Notes: a model not told the origin generated them from the letters alone. A DNA stretch of 64,000 nucleotides from Anaerostipes sp. (GCA_028704435.1 JAQWFL010000006.1:1-64000), one strand, 5' to 3'. Counted from the first letter of the stretch, positions 1-9,301 are shown. Numbers and translations: made by a program.

Positions 1-1
1 G

Positions 2-124
2 ATGAAGAAAGATTGTAAGAAGGGTGACATGTTAACATTAGACATGATTGACCTTGATAAGACAACTCTTATCTACAAGCTTCGTCAAGAACAAGATGCA
101 ATGTACGGAAAACATATTTTATAA
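2..124 (+). CDS. C-terminal end of an unidentified protein (partial)
   Basis: An open frame enters from the left edge and ends in TAA at 122-124, leaving about 40 visible codons rich in Lys and Asp. The gene lies 60 bp upstream of the class II aldolase on the same strand, so it may be the preceding member of that sugar-phosphate operon, for example a kinase, isomerase or dehydrogenase. I do not recognise the fragment and assign no function; no domain is visible in what remains. Confidence 0.5.
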   Translation: MKKDCKKGDMLTLDMIDLDKTTLIYKLRQEQDAMYGKHIL

Positions 125-184
125 TTTAAATATTAAGCCGAAGTTATAGAAAATTTATAATAGACAAAATTTAGGAGGAATAAA

Positions 185-1060
185 ATGTTAGTTACATTAA
201 AAGAGGTTTTGGATCAAGCAAAAGTTGGAAAGAAAGCTGTTGGTGCCTTTAACGGAACAACGTTAGAAGCGATTCGTGGAATCATCCAAGCAGCAGAAGA
301 AATGGATTGTCCAGTTATTTTACAACATGCACAAAGTCATGATGACTTGATTGATTTAGAGGAAATCGGACCAGTTATGGTGTACTATGCAAAACGTGCA
401 AAGGTACCAGTGGCACTTCATTTAGATCATGGTGCAACTTTTGAAAGATGTGTACAGGCATTAAAAATTGGATTTACATCCGTTATGTACGATGCATCTG
501 CAAAGAGTTTTGAAGATAATGTAAAAGAAACTTCTGAAGTTGTAAAAGTAGCTCATTCAGTGGGAGCAAGTGTTGAGGCTGAGCTAGGACATATTTTCAC
601 ATCAAAAGTAGTTCAAGGAGAAGGAACAGGAGAAGGAGATAGCACAGATGATTATGAAAATCTTGATGATATCTACACAGATCCACAAGTAGCAAAAGAA
701 TTCGTTGAAAAAACTGGAGTTGACTGCTTGGCAGTTGCATTTGGAACAACTCATGGAGTTTATTTAACAGAACCAAAACTTGATCTTCCTAGAGTTGCTA
801 GAATTCGTGATGCAGCAAATGTACCTCTAGTAATGCATGGTGGTTCCGGAGTATCTGATGATGATTATAAAGTAGCAATTGAAAATGGTATTTGTAAAGT
901 TAATTACTATACATATATGAATACAGCTGGTGGAAAGGCATCAAAAGAATACTGGGCAGACGAAGAAAAACCATTATTCTATGATTCAATGTCATTGGCA
1001 GCTACAGAAGCAATTAAAGAAGATGTTAAAAAAGCAATCAAAGTATTCCAAAAGAAATAG
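185..1060 (+). CDS. Class II (zinc-dependent) ketose-bisphosphate aldolase
   Basis: Reversible aldol cleavage of a ketose 1,6-bisphosphate such as fructose or tagatose bisphosphate into dihydroxyacetone phosphate and an aldehyde, in the cytoplasm. The 291 residues show the class II fold signatures: GAFN near residue 20, HLDHG at 79-83 containing the metal and catalytic residues, a YTDP segment, and HGGSG near 220 for phosphate binding. AGGAGG sits 6 nt before the ATG. It is followed by a YjbQ-family protein and a TIM homologue with only 13-23 bp spacing, so the three form an operon. The neighbours suggest a catabolic rather than a central glycolytic aldolase; the true substrate is not determinable from sequence. 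Confidence 0.9.
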   Translation: MLVTLKEVLDQAKVGKKAVGAFNGTTLEAIRGIIQAAEEMDCPVILQHAQSHDDLIDLEEIGPVMVYYAKRAKVPVALHLDHGATFERCVQALKIGFTSVMYDASAKSFEDNVKETSEVVKVAHSVGASVEAELGHIFTSKVVQGEGTGEGDSTDDYENLDDIYTDPQVAKEFVEKTGVDCLAVAFGTTHGVYLTEPKLDLPRVARIRDAANVPLVMHGGSGVSDDDYKVAIENGICKVNYYTYMNTAGGKASKEYWADEEKPLFYDSMSLAATEAIKEDVKKAIKVFQKK

Positions 1061-1083
1061 ATAGAATTTAGGAGGAAAGAAAA

Positions 1084-1605
1084 ATGGCAGTATATAAAGA
1101 GCAAATTGATTTAAAATCTCATGGTAAAACACCGACATACTTAGATATTACACCTCAAGTTAGAGCAGCAATTGAAAACAGTGGAATTAAAGAAGGAATT
1201 TGTGCAGTTGTGACACCACATACTACATGTTCTATATTCTTTGAAGAATTCGTTCATGACTACAATGAAAATGGAGATGAATTTATCCAAGAAGATTTAA
1301 ATAATGTTTTAGGAAAAATCATTCCAGATCAAACAGACTGGGGACAATATGTTTATCCTGGAGAAAAGCATTTTGAAGAAGTTGAATCTTGGCCAGATGC
1401 TGAAGTATATTTACCAGGTGGAGACAGAACACAATTATTTAATGCAGATGCTCATTTAAAATCTACAATTTTAGGTTCAAGTGAAACATTTGAAGTTGCA
1501 GATGGTAAGTTAGGTGTTGGTGTTACAGGATATGTTTACTTTGCTGATTTCGACCGCAGTCGTGGTCGTTCAAGAAGAGTTAAAGTAATCGTTATGGGAG
1601 AATAA
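1084..1605 (+). CDS. YjbQ family (UPF0047) protein
   Basis: Member of the YjbQ/UPF0047 family; some members have weak thiamine-phosphate synthase activity, but the physiological role is not settled. The 173 residues carry the family signatures PHTTCSI near residue 45 and an N-x2-AHLKSTILGSS stretch near 123, whose histidines form the conserved putative metal/active site. It is longer than the usual 130-140 residues because of an insertion around 60-115. AGGAGG precedes the start. It sits between an aldolase and a triosephosphate-isomerase homologue, pointing to a role in the same sugar-phosphate pathway (inference). Confidence 0.85.
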   Translation: MAVYKEQIDLKSHGKTPTYLDITPQVRAAIENSGIKEGICAVVTPHTTCSIFFEEFVHDYNENGDEFIQEDLNNVLGKIIPDQTDWGQYVYPGEKHFEEVESWPDAEVYLPGGDRTQLFNADAHLKSTILGSSETFEVADGKLGVGVTGYVYFADFDRSRGRSRRVKVIVMGE

Positions 1606-1619
1606 GAAGGAGAATCGAT

Positions 1620-2306
1620 ATGGCAAAAGCAGAATCACCATTTTTAATTGTTAATCCAAAATCATATTTATATGGAGAAAAAAGTTTAGAATTAGCAAAA
1701 GCTGCAGATAAAGTAGCAGCTGATACAGAACTACAAATTTATTTTACTTGTCCTTATGCTGATATTCGTTTAATCAAAGAAAATACAAGCAATGTAATTG
1801 TATGTGCTCAATCTATGGATCCATTAACACCAGGAAGAGGAATGGGCCATGTACTTCCAGAATCATTGAAAGAAGCTGGAGCAGAAGCTGTATTTTTAAA
1901 TCATGCTGAAAATACAAAATCAGTAACTGATCTTTATGCAACAATTCGTCGTGCAAAAGAATTAGATATGATTACAGTTGTATGTGCAGATTCTACTGCA
2001 GAAGCAAAAGCGGTAGCATGTATGGATGCTGATATTGTATTAGCTGAACCAACAGATTTGATTGGTACAGGTCAAGTTGCAGATGATTCTTACACAGTTG
2101 AAACTGTTAAGAACTTACATGAAGTAAATCCTAATATATTGGTTATGATTGCTTCTGGAGTAAGTACAGCAGATGATTGTTACAATGTAGTGAAATTAGG
2201 AGCTGATGGAACTGGAGCTACTTCAGGGATTCTAAACGCACCATCACCAGCAGAACGTGTACGTGAAATGGCAGAAGCCATTATAAAAGCAAAAAACGAA
2301 AAGTAA
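1620..2306 (+). CDS. Triosephosphate isomerase homologue, short archaeal-like form
   Basis: TIM-barrel isomerase interconverting an aldose and ketose phosphate. The 228-residue length matches archaeal TIMs and the erythrulose-phosphate isomerase (LerI-like) group better than the ~250 residues of bacterial TpiA. The catalytic set is intact: Asn12/Lys14 in NPK, His95 in LNHAE, and Glu143 in AEPTDLIGTG, which corresponds to the loop-6 region of TpiA. It closes the aldolase-YjbQ operon. Glycolytic TpiA is normally encoded near gap and pgk, so a dedicated catabolic isomerase is the better guess, but triose phosphate cannot be excluded as the substrate. Confidence 0.8.
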   Translation: MAKAESPFLIVNPKSYLYGEKSLELAKAADKVAADTELQIYFTCPYADIRLIKENTSNVIVCAQSMDPLTPGRGMGHVLPESLKEAGAEAVFLNHAENTKSVTDLYATIRRAKELDMITVVCADSTAEAKAVACMDADIVLAEPTDLIGTGQVADDSYTVETVKNLHEVNPNILVMIASGVSTADDCYNVVKLGADGTGATSGILNAPSPAERVREMAEAIIKAKNEK

Positions 2307-2413
2307 GTCATCCAAATTTATAATTTATAAATGATAAATGGCACTCACAAATGCGTGGGTGCTATTTCCTTTACAAAATGAATTACTTCTATATAATAAG
2401 GAAGGAAAATGAA

Positions 2414-3280
2414 ATGAGAATTACATCTATGTGTATGTCTTGTCTATTGTCAAAACAAGAAAAACTAATTCGAGATTACGAAGATGAAGATAAAAAAGAT
2501 AAATATTTGCGTCAAGTTATGAAATTAATGATAGATGATTCCCTTCAATTATCTGCACCAGAATGCCTTGAACTTGTAGATCGGCTTCATGAGGAGTATT
2601 TCGGGAAATTAGAATCCAATTGGGAAACTAGAAGAAAATACAATGAGCAGGTGATGGGAAAGGTATCATATGTAAGTCAGGTGGTTGAAGAGGCAAAAGA
2701 TCCACTGGCAGCTGCGATAAAGGCAGCCAGAGCTGGAAATTATATTGACAGTATGGCACTTCCTGTGATTGATAAGAATCAATTTGAGTCTCTTCTATAT
2801 AAAATAGAAGAAGAACAACTAGAGGAACAAGTCTATGAAAGTTTTAAAGAAGATTTAAAGATGGCAAAAAGTCTGGTTTATATTACAGATAATTGTGGGG
2901 AGATTGTTTTTGATAAAGTATGTTTAGACGAAATTAGTAAGCTATACCCTGATTTAAAAATAACTGTTTTGGTCCGTGGAGGTGAAGTTATAAATGATGC
3001 AACCATGGAGGATGCAAGACAGATAGGAATGACAGAAGACTATGAGGTCATGGGAAATGGAACTCGAATTCCGGGAACGTCTCTTAGAAAAATATCATAT
3101 GAAGCCAAAGAGTTATTAGAGACAGCAGATGTTATTGTATCCAAGGGGCAGGGGAATCATGAAAGCTTATCTGGCTGTGGGCTAAATATCTATTACCTTC
3201 TTCTGTGTAAATGTAGTTTATATACAAAGAAGTTTGGTGTAAAACAGCTTTCTGGAATTTTTGTAAAGGAATGTCCATAG
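2414..3280 (+). CDS. DUF89 family damage-control phosphatase-like protein
   Basis: Metal-dependent phosphatase of the DUF89/ARMT1 family, members of which hydrolyse damaged or over-accumulated sugar and cofactor phosphates. Visible signatures are the N-terminal CMSCL pair, the DNCGEIVFDK metal-binding motif near residue 160, and KGQGNHESL near 248. The ATG at 2414 is preferred over an in-frame upstream start because GGAAGG lies at proper distance. It follows the TIM homologue by about 107 bp. The pairing of a sugar-phosphate operon with a damage-control phosphatase fits removal of aberrant sugar phosphates (inference). It ends just before the ribosomal promoter. Confidence 0.82.
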   Translation: MRITSMCMSCLLSKQEKLIRDYEDEDKKDKYLRQVMKLMIDDSLQLSAPECLELVDRLHEEYFGKLESNWETRRKYNEQVMGKVSYVSQVVEEAKDPLAAAIKAARAGNYIDSMALPVIDKNQFESLLYKIEEEQLEEQVYESFKEDLKMAKSLVYITDNCGEIVFDKVCLDEISKLYPDLKITVLVRGGEVINDATMEDARQIGMTEDYEVMGNGTRIPGTSLRKISYEAKELLETADVIVSKGQGNHESLSGCGLNIYYLLLCKCSLYTKKFGVKQLSGIFVKECP

Positions 3281-3344
3281 AGTGGTGAAATTAGGGAGAT
3301 AGAATTGCTTTAAAGATTATTTTGTAAAATAGTTCAAAAAAGAC

Positions 3345-3373
3345 TTGCATTTTTCACCTAAATATTATACAAT
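3345..3373 (+). promoter_or_regulatory. Promoter of the S10-spc operon
   Basis: TTGCAT (3345-3350) and TACAAT (3368-3373) are separated by exactly 17 bp. Transcription would start near 3380, giving a leader of about 285 nt before rpsJ. Confidence 0.75.
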
Positions 3374-3380
3374 AAATTCG

Positions 3381-3660
3381 TTGTGACCTTGATAGCGTTG
3401 AAACGTGAGGTTGCTGTAGAAGAACAATAGTTCATTTACAGGTTTTCCGCGGAGCGAATGTCAAGTTTTGAAAACTGGCGACAAGTCACTGTACAGAATA
3501 TTACAATCTGATGACAATCTACTAGAACAAACCTGTGTAGCAGTTTTGGTAGAAGGAAACCGTTAGAGACGCAGTGTGTATCATAGATGAAACACACGGA
3601 GGAGTGTACAGTCACCACTTGTCGTACTACAAACAATTATAGTGCGAAAAGGAGGCGGCT
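3381..3660 (+). ncRNA. Structured 5' leader of rpsJ (candidate ribosomal autoregulatory RNA)
   Basis: No credible gene lies in this ~280-nt stretch. CGACAAGT at 3479-3486 pairs perfectly with 3617-3624, and ACTGTAC at 3488-3494 pairs with GTACAGT at 3606-3612, giving a 15-bp long-range stem with one asymmetric bulge. Inside is a GTGTGT/ACACAC hairpin (3574-3597). ACAGGTTT (3438-3445) is perfectly complementary to AAACCTGT (3529-3536) and crosses the long stem, so it would be a pseudoknot or an alternative fold. L4-controlled leaders occur upstream of S10 operons in gammaproteobacteria; the effector here is unknown. Confidence 0.6.
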
Positions 3661-3666
3661 TTTTTT

Positions 3667-3987
3667 ATGGCAGCAAGTCAAGTAATGAGAATTACACTAA
3701 AGGCGTATGATCATCAATTAATCGATGCATCAGCAAAGAGTATCATCGAAACAGTAAAGAAAACAGGATCTAAGGTAAGTGGACCAGTTCCAATGCCTAC
3801 AAAGAAGGAAGTAATAACAATCCTTCGTGCAGTACACAAGTACAAAGATTCTAGAGAGCAGTTCGAGCAAAGAACTCACAAAAGATTAATCGACATCATT
3901 ACACCAACACAAAAAACAGTTGATGCTTTATCTAAATTAGAAGTACCAGCTGGTGTTTACATCGACATTAAGATGAAAACAAAATAA
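3667..3987 (+). CDS. rpsJ: 30S ribosomal protein S10
   Basis: Small-subunit head protein, also the NusB partner in antitermination. The 106 residues contain the family core [16 protein letters not shown] and a C-terminal VYIDIKMK strand; length is normal. AAGGAGG lies 11 nt upstream, separated from the ATG by a run of seven T, an unusual U-rich stretch between ribosome-binding site and start. First gene of the S10 operon behind the long leader. Confidence 0.97.
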   Translation: MAASQVMRITLKAYDHQLIDASAKSIIETVKKTGSKVSGPVPMPTKKEVITILRAVHKYKDSREQFEQRTHKRLIDIITPTQKTVDALSKLEVPAGVYIDIKMKTK

Positions 3988-4046
3988 GTTATTATCCCGT
4001 AGGGTTATAAGTAAAAGGAATCCCCTAAGCTTGTAGCGTCTAGGAT

Positions 4047-4073
4047 GATTACAACGCGTAACACGTTATAATC
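4047..4073 (+). promoter_or_regulatory. Hairpin in the rpsJ-rplC spacer
   Basis: GATTA-C-AACG (4047-4056) pairs with CGTT-A-TAATC (4064-4073) around a 7-nt loop, 9 bp with one C/A mismatch. The 117-bp spacer is long for this operon. There is no following T-run, so this is not an intrinsic terminator; it may be a processing or translational control site. Confidence 0.45.
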
Positions 4074-4104
4074 CGCTGTAGATTAAATAGGAGGAACATT
4101 TAAA

Positions 4105-4734
4105 ATGAAGAAAGCGATTTTAACAACAAAAGTCGGAATGACTCAAATTTTTAGCGAAGATGGAGTTTTAATTCCAGTTACTGTATTACAGGCAGGACCA
4201 TGTGTCGTAACTCAAGTTAAGACAATGGACAATGATGGATATAGTGCAGTTCAAGTAGGATATGTTGACAAGAAAGAAAAAGCAACTATCAAACCTGAAA
4301 AAGGACACTTTGACAAAGCAGGAGTAGCTCCTAAGAGATTTGTTAGAGAATTTAAGTTTGAGAATGCTGAAGAATATACAGTTGGTCAAGAGATCAAAGC
4401 TGATATCTTTGAAGCAGGAGATAAAATTGATGTAACAGCTACATCAAAGGGTAAAGGATATGCAGGTGGTATTAAACGCCACGGTTTAAGTACAGGTCCT
4501 AAGACTCATGGTTCTAAGTTCCATCGTCATGCTGGTTCAAATGGTATGGCATCTGATCCAGGAAAAGTTATGAAGGGTAAGAAAATGCCAGGACATATGG
4601 GTTCTGAAAGAGTTACAATTCAAAACTTAGAAGTAGTAAAAGTTGACGTAGACAACAATGTTATTTTAGTAAAAGGTGCTGTACCAGGACCTAAGAAATC
4701 TTTAGTAACATTAAAAGAATCAGTAAAGGCGTAA
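4105..4734 (+). CDS. rplC: 50S ribosomal protein L3
   Basis: Early-assembly 23S rRNA binding protein near the peptidyl-transferase centre. The 209 residues begin [15 protein letters not shown] and hold the long extension with [19 protein letters not shown] and [10 protein letters not shown] around residues 135-170, the part that reaches the catalytic centre. AGGAGG precedes the ATG. It is separated from rpsJ by 117 bp with a hairpin and is followed 25 bp later by rplD, the standard order. Confidence 0.97.
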   Translation: MKKAILTTKVGMTQIFSEDGVLIPVTVLQAGPCVVTQVKTMDNDGYSAVQVGYVDKKEKATIKPEKGHFDKAGVAPKRFVREFKFENAEEYTVGQEIKADIFEAGDKIDVTATSKGKGYAGGIKRHGLSTGPKTHGSKFHRHAGSNGMASDPGKVMKGKKMPGHMGSERVTIQNLEVVKVDVDNNVILVKGAVPGPKKSLVTLKESVKA

Positions 4735-4759
4735 GCCCTTAAGGAAGGAGGACATACAG

Positions 4760-5380
4760 ATGGCAACAGTATCTGTGTTAAACATGGAAGGAAAAGAAGT
4801 TGAGAAATTAGATCTTAACGATAACATCTTCGGTGTTGAAATAAATGAACATTTGGTGCATTTGGCAGTAGTAAGCCAATTAGCAAATAACCGTCAAGGA
4901 ACTCAAAAAGCGAAAACTCGTTCAGAAGTTCGTGGTGGTGGAAGAAAGCCTTGGAGACAAAAAGGAACAGGACATGCAAGACAAGGTTCTATCAGAGCTC
5001 CACAATGGGCAGGCGGAGGAGTTGTATTTGCTCCAAATCCTAGAGATTACACAAAAAAATTAAACAAAAAAGAGAGAAGATTAGCTCTTAAATCTGCATT
5101 AACATCTAGAGTACAAGCTGATAAGTTTATCGTAATCGACGAATTTAAGTTTGATGATGTTAAGACAAAGAATGTAAAAGCTATGTTAAACAGCTTAAAT
5201 GTAAAGAAAGCATTAGTTGTTATGGGAGATAAGAATAACAACTTAATTCTTGGAGCAAAGAACATTCCTGGAATCAAGACATCTCTTACAAGCACAATTA
5301 ATGTATATGACATCATGAAATATGACACTGTAGTCGTATCTAAAGATGCAGTAGCAAATATTGAGGAGGTGTACGCATAA
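4760..5380 (+). CDS. rplD: 50S ribosomal protein L4
   Basis: 23S rRNA binding protein lining the exit tunnel; in gammaproteobacteria also the repressor of its own operon. The 206 residues include the tunnel-loop signature [20 protein letters not shown] near residue 55-75. The stop overlaps the rplW start (TAATG), implying translational coupling. If the rpsJ leader is autoregulatory, L4 is the first candidate ligand, though this has been shown only in other bacteria. Confidence 0.97.
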   Translation: MATVSVLNMEGKEVEKLDLNDNIFGVEINEHLVHLAVVSQLANNRQGTQKAKTRSEVRGGGRKPWRQKGTGHARQGSIRAPQWAGGGVVFAPNPRDYTKKLNKKERRLALKSALTSRVQADKFIVIDEFKFDDVKTKNVKAMLNSLNVKKALVVMGDKNNNLILGAKNIPGIKTSLTSTINVYDIMKYDTVVVSKDAVANIEEVYA

Positions 5381-5679
5381 TGGCAAACATTAAATATTAT
5401 GACGTTATCTTGAAACCAGTTGTAACAGAAAAAAGTATGAATGCAATGGCAGAAAAGAAGTACACTTTTCTAGTGCATACAGATGCAACTAAAGTTCAAA
5501 TTAAAGAAGCAGTTGAAAAAATGTTCGAAGGAACAAAAGTTAAAAAAGTAAACACCATGAACAACTTAGGAAAAACTAAGAGACGTGGAATGACTTTTGG
5601 AAAAACTGCAAAGACGAAGAAGGCAATTGTTCAATTAACAGAGGACAGTGCTGATATCGAAATCTTCGAAGGACTATAG
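5380..5679 (+). CDS. rplW: 50S ribosomal protein L23
   Basis: Exit-tunnel rim protein that docks trigger factor and SRP. At 99 residues it has normal bacterial length, begins [16 protein letters not shown], and carries the basic GKTKRRG loop near residue 65-72 followed by a KKAIVQL strand. It shares one base with the rplD stop. An 84-bp spacer with a small ACGC/GCGT hairpin (5717-5731) separates it from rplB. Confidence 0.97.
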   Translation: MANIKYYDVILKPVVTEKSMNAMAEKKYTFLVHTDATKVQIKEAVEKMFEGTKVKKVNTMNNLGKTKRRGMTFGKTAKTKKAIVQLTEDSADIEIFEGL

Positions 5680-5763
5680 GCAATAGCCGTTCCAAACGAA
5701 GAACTTAGAAACTTATACGCAACGAAAGCGTGATAAAAAATAGATATTTGAAAGGAGATCAAC

Positions 5764-6606
5764 ATGGGAATCAAATCATATAACCCATATACACCTTCTA
5801 GAAGACATATGACTGGATTAGACTTTGATGAAATTACAAAGTCTACACCTGAAAAAGCGTTAGTAACTTCTTTAAAGAAGACAGCTGGACGTAATAACCA
5901 AGGTAAGATTACAGTAAGACACCGCGGTGGCGGAGCTAGAAGAAAATATAGAATTATTGACTTTAAGAGAAGAAAAGATGGTGTTCCAGCAACAGTAACA
6001 GCTATCGAATACGATCCAAACAGAACAGCAAACATCGCATTATTAACATATGCAGATGGTGAAAAAGCTTATATTATTGCACCTAACAAATTAGCTGTTG
6101 GTACTACTCTTATGAATGGTCCAGAAGCTGAAATCAAAGTAGGAAACTGCTTACCACTAGCAAACATTCCAATTGGTACAGAAATTCACAACATTGAAAT
6201 GTATCCTGGAAAAGGAGCTCAATTAGTTCGTGCAGCAGGAAACTCAGCTCAATTAATGGCGAAAGAAGGAAAAAATGCAACACTTCGTTTACCATCAGGA
6301 GAAATGAGAATGGTTCCAGTTATCTGTAGAGCTACAATCGGTCAAGTTGGAAATATCGAACATGATCTAGTAAACGTAGGTAAAGCAGGACGTAAACGTC
6401 ACATGGGATTCCGCCCAACAGTTCGTGGTTCTGTTATGAACCCTAATGACCATCCACACGGTGGTGGTGAAGGTAAGACAGGAATTGGTCGTCCAGGTCC
6501 ATGTACACCTTGGGGTAAACCAGCACTTGGTTTAAAAACCCGTAAGAAACATAAACAATCTAACAAGATGATTATTAGAAGAAGAGACGGTAAAAACGTT
6601 AAATAG
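5764..6606 (+). CDS. rplB: 50S ribosomal protein L2
   Basis: Universally conserved 23S rRNA protein needed for subunit association and peptidyl-transferase assembly. The 280 residues contain the RNA-binding core [12 protein letters not shown] near 55 and the C-terminal [12 protein letters not shown] segment near 224-235 with the conserved histidine, followed by [23 protein letters not shown] lies before the ATG; rpsS follows after 16 bp. Confidence 0.97.
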   Translation: MGIKSYNPYTPSRRHMTGLDFDEITKSTPEKALVTSLKKTAGRNNQGKITVRHRGGGARRKYRIIDFKRRKDGVPATVTAIEYDPNRTANIALLTYADGEKAYIIAPNKLAVGTTLMNGPEAEIKVGNCLPLANIPIGTEIHNIEMYPGKGAQLVRAAGNSAQLMAKEGKNATLRLPSGEMRMVPVICRATIGQVGNIEHDLVNVGKAGRKRHMGFRPTVRGSVMNPNDHPHGGGEGKTGIGRPGPCTPWGKPALGLKTRKKHKQSNKMIIRRRDGKNVK

Positions 6607-6622
6607 TATAAGGAGGTAACTT

Positions 6623-6904
6623 ATGGCTCGCTCACTTAAAAAAGGACCATTTGCAGATGCAAGTTTACTTAAAAAAGTTGATGCTATGAACGAAGCTGGA
6701 GACAAAACAGTTATTAAAACTTGGTCTCGTCGTTCCACAATTTTCCCATCATTCGTTGGACATACAATGGCTGTCCATGATGGAAGAAAACATGTGCCAG
6801 TATATATCACAGAAGACATGGTAGGACACAAGCTTGGAGAGTTTGTTGCTACAAGAACATTCCGTGGACATACTAAATCAGAAAAGAAATCAGGAATTAA
6901 TTAA
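6623..6904 (+). CDS. rpsS: 30S ribosomal protein S19
   Basis: Small-subunit head protein that contacts S13 and A-site tRNA. The 93 residues contain RSLKKGPF at the N-terminus, [17 protein letters not shown] in the middle and [12 protein letters not shown] near the C-terminus, all hallmark segments. AGGAGG precedes the start. Usual position between rplB and rplV. Confidence 0.97.
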   Translation: MARSLKKGPFADASLLKKVDAMNEAGDKTVIKTWSRRSTIFPSFVGHTMAVHDGRKHVPVYITEDMVGHKLGEFVATRTFRGHTKSEKKSGIN

Positions 6905-6936
6905 TAGATAGACGAATGGAAGGAGGTTCCACATTC

Positions 6937-7326
6937 ATGGCTAAGAAATATAGCAGATCTCAGTATAAAAAGCAAAGAAATGCACAAAAAGATACGAGAC
7001 CAAAAGCAACATTATCACATGCAAGAGTATCAGTTACAAAGGCATGTTTCGTATTAGATGCGATTAGAGGAAAGGGTGTTCAAGAAGCACTTGGTATCTT
7101 AATCTACAATCCTAGATATGCATCTAGTTTAATTGAAAAGTTATTAAAGTCTGCAATTGCCAATGCAGAAAACAATAACGGAATGGATCCAGAAAACCTT
7201 TACATTGCAGAATGTTATGCAAATAAAGGACCAACTATGAAAAGAGTTAAACCTAGAGCACAAGGAAGAGCTTATAGAATCGAACATAGAATGAGCCACA
7301 TCACTTTAGTGCTTGATGAAAGATAG
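6937..7326 (+). CDS. rplV: 50S ribosomal protein L22
   Basis: Exit-tunnel protein whose long beta-hairpin helps set macrolide sensitivity. The start at 6937 (MAKKYSRSQYKK) is chosen because AAGGAGG lies 9-15 nt upstream; an upstream in-frame ATG at 6916 lacks a site. The resulting 129 residues include the hairpin GPTMKRVKPRAQGRAYRI near 95-112. Short linker to rpsC. Confidence 0.96.
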   Translation: MAKKYSRSQYKKQRNAQKDTRPKATLSHARVSVTKACFVLDAIRGKGVQEALGILIYNPRYASSLIEKLLKSAIANAENNNGMDPENLYIAECYANKGPTMKRVKPRAQGRAYRIEHRMSHITLVLDER

Positions 7327-7338
7327 AAGGAGGAAATA

Positions 7339-7992
7339 ATGGGACAAAAAGTTAACCCTCATGGTCTAAGAGTCGGAGTCATCAAAGACTGGGACTCAAG
7401 ATGGTATGCAGAAGAAGATTTTGCAGACAATCTAGTTGAAGATGATAAGATCAGAAAATATGTAAAAAAGAAATTATATAATGCTGGAATTTCTAGCATC
7501 GAAATCGAAAGAGCTTCTGATAGATTAAAATTGATTGTTCACACAGCAAAACCTGGAGTTGTTATTGGTAAAGCTGGATCAGCAATTGAAGAACTTAAAA
7601 AAGAAATCCAAAAGATGACTGATAAAAAAGTTCTTATTGATGTAAAAGAAGTTAAAAGACCAGACAAAGATGCACAATTAGTTGCAGAAAACATTGCACA
7701 GCAGTTAGAAAATCGTATCGCTTTTAGAAGAGCTATGAAGTCTTGCATGCAGCGTACAATGAGAACTGGTGCATTAGGAATTAAGACATGTGTATCAGGA
7801 CGTTTAGGTGGTGCTGATATGGCTCGTACAGAATTCTATAGTGAAGGAACAATTCCTCTACAAACACTTCGTGCAGATATTGATTACGGATTTGCAGAAG
7901 CAGACACAACTTATGGAAAAGTTGGTGTTAAAACATGGATTTATCATGGTGAAGTACTTCCAACTAAGAATAAGGAAGGGGGAGCTAAATAA
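7339..7992 (+). CDS. rpsC: 30S ribosomal protein S3
   Basis: mRNA-entry-site protein with helicase activity. The 217 residues start [12 protein letters not shown]; a KH domain holds the GKAG loop around residue 76-79, and the C-terminal domain has [13 protein letters not shown] near 150. The last base of its TAA is the first base of the rplP ATG, indicating translational coupling. Confidence 0.97.
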   Translation: MGQKVNPHGLRVGVIKDWDSRWYAEEDFADNLVEDDKIRKYVKKKLYNAGISSIEIERASDRLKLIVHTAKPGVVIGKAGSAIEELKKEIQKMTDKKVLIDVKEVKRPDKDAQLVAENIAQQLENRIAFRRAMKSCMQRTMRTGALGIKTCVSGRLGGADMARTEFYSEGTIPLQTLRADIDYGFAEADTTYGKVGVKTWIYHGEVLPTKNKEGGAK

Positions 7993-8429
7993 TGTTAATG
8001 CCAAAAAGAGTTAAACGTCGTAAGCAGTTCCGCGGATCTATGCGTGGAAAAGCCCTTCGTGGAAATAAAGTCACTTATGGTGATTACGGACTAGTAGCAA
8101 TGGAACCAGCTTGGATTCGTTCAAATCAAATCGAAGCAGCCCGTGTAGCTATGACTCGTTACATCAAACGTGGTGGTAAAGTATGGATTAAGATTTTCCC
8201 AGACAAGCCAGTTACAGCACAACCTGCTGAAACTCGAATGGGTAAAGGAAAAGGTAGTTTAGAGTATTGGGTAGCAGTTGTTAAGCCAGGACGTGTAATG
8301 TTCGAAATTTCAGGAGTAGAAGAAAGTCTTGCTCGTGAAGCGTTACGTCTTGCAATGCACAAGTTACCAGTGAAATGTAAAATTGTTTCTCGTGAAGCTT
8401 TAGAAGGCGGTGACAACAGTGAAAACTAA
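7992..8429 (+). CDS. rplP: 50S ribosomal protein L16
   Basis: Protein that organises the A-site tRNA region of the large subunit. The 145 residues begin [15 protein letters not shown] and hold [19 protein letters not shown] near residue 80-98. The start overlaps the rpsC stop by one base, and the 3' end overlaps the rpmC start by about 11 bases. Length and composition are normal. Confidence 0.97.
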   Translation: MLMPKRVKRRKQFRGSMRGKALRGNKVTYGDYGLVAMEPAWIRSNQIEAARVAMTRYIKRGGKVWIKIFPDKPVTAQPAETRMGKGKGSLEYWVAVVKPGRVMFEISGVEESLAREALRLAMHKLPVKCKIVSREALEGGDNSEN

Positions 8430-8622
8430 AGAATTTGTAAATGAATTAAATAACAAGTCAGTTGACGAATTGAACAATGAGCTAGTAGCTGCGAAAAAGG
8501 AATTATTCAACTTAAGATTCCAAAATGCAACAAACCAACTTGAAAATACAAGCAGAATCAAAGAAGTTAGAAGAAACATTGCTCGTATTCAAGGAGCTAT
8601 TACAGGAAAAGCTAACGCTTAA
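8419..8622 (+). CDS. rpmC: 50S ribosomal protein L29
   Basis: Small helical-hairpin protein next to the tunnel exit. A GTG start at 8419 is chosen over the in-frame GTG at 8410 because AAGGCGG (8404-8410) lies 8 nt before 8419 but abuts 8410, and because the resulting N-terminus KTKEFVNEL matches family length (67 residues). The core [19 protein letters not shown] is diagnostic. It overlaps the rplP stop. Confidence 0.92.
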   Translation: MKTKEFVNELNNKSVDELNNELVAAKKELFNLRFQNATNQLENTSRIKEVRRNIARIQGAITGKANA

Positions 8623-8647
8623 GTAGATTCGAAAGGAGGAATTTGTT

Positions 8648-8902
8648 GTGGAAAGAAATATGAGAAAAACCCGTATTGGGAAAGTCGTAAGTGACAAGAT
8701 GGATAAGACAATCGTAGTTGCAATCGAAGATAATGTAAAACATCCTTTATATAAGAAAATCATCAAGAAAACTTATAAATTAAAAGCTCATGATGAAAAT
8801 AATGATTGTAACATTGGAGATAGAGTAAAAGTTATGGAAACAAGACCATTATCTAAGGATAAGAGATGGAGACTTGTAGAAGTAATCGAAAGAGCAAAAT
8901 AG
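8648..8902 (+). CDS. rpsQ: 30S ribosomal protein S17
   Basis: Primary 16S rRNA-binding protein with an OB fold. A GTG start behind AAAGGAGG yields 84 residues with [19 protein letters not shown] at the N-terminus and a C-terminal [18 protein letters not shown]. Standard place between rpmC and rplN. Confidence 0.96.
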   Translation: MERNMRKTRIGKVVSDKMDKTIVVAIEDNVKHPLYKKIIKKTYKLKAHDENNDCNIGDRVKVMETRPLSKDKRWRLVEVIERAK

Positions 8903-8932
8903 AATTTTGTTCATAGGAAAGGAGAAATAAGC

Positions 8933-9301
8933 ATGATTCAACAAGAGTCAAGACTTAAGGTAGCCGATAATACTGGAGCTAAAGAAATCCTTTGCATCAG
9001 AGTATTAGGTGGTTCTACAAGAAGATATGCTAACATCGGTGATGTTATTGTTGCTACTGTCAAAGATGCAACACCAGGTGGCGTTGTAAAAAAAGGTGAT
9101 GTAGTAAGAGCCGTTGTTGTTCGTACAAAAAAAGGTGCTCGTCGTAAAGATGGATCTTATATCAGATTCGATGAAAATGCTGCAGTTATCATTAAAGAAG
9201 ATATGAACCCAACTGGAACTCGTATCTTTGGACCAGTGGCAAGAGAGCTAAGAGATAAGAAGTTCATGAGAATTGTTTCATTAGCACCAGAAGTATTATA
9301 A
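8933..9301 (+). CDS. rplN: 50S ribosomal protein L14
   Basis: Large-subunit interface protein; its surface is the docking site of the silencing factor RsfS. The 122 residues begin [17 protein letters not shown] and contain the [16 protein letters not shown] strand pair near 60-75, matching L14 exactly in length. AAAGGAG precedes the ATG; rplX follows 12 bp later. Confidence 0.97.
   Translation: MIQQESRLKVADNTGAKEILCIRVLGGSTRRYANIGDVIVATVKDATPGGVVKKGDVVRAVVVRTKKGARRKDGSYIRFDENAAVIIKEDMNPTGTRIFGPVARELRDKKFMRIVSLAPEVL

Noticed and set aside
3436-3636. Minus-strand ORF of 66 codons across the rpsJ leader
   Set aside because: It mirrors paired leader RNA, has no ribosome-binding site and encodes no recognisable protein; the stem-loop explanation is better.
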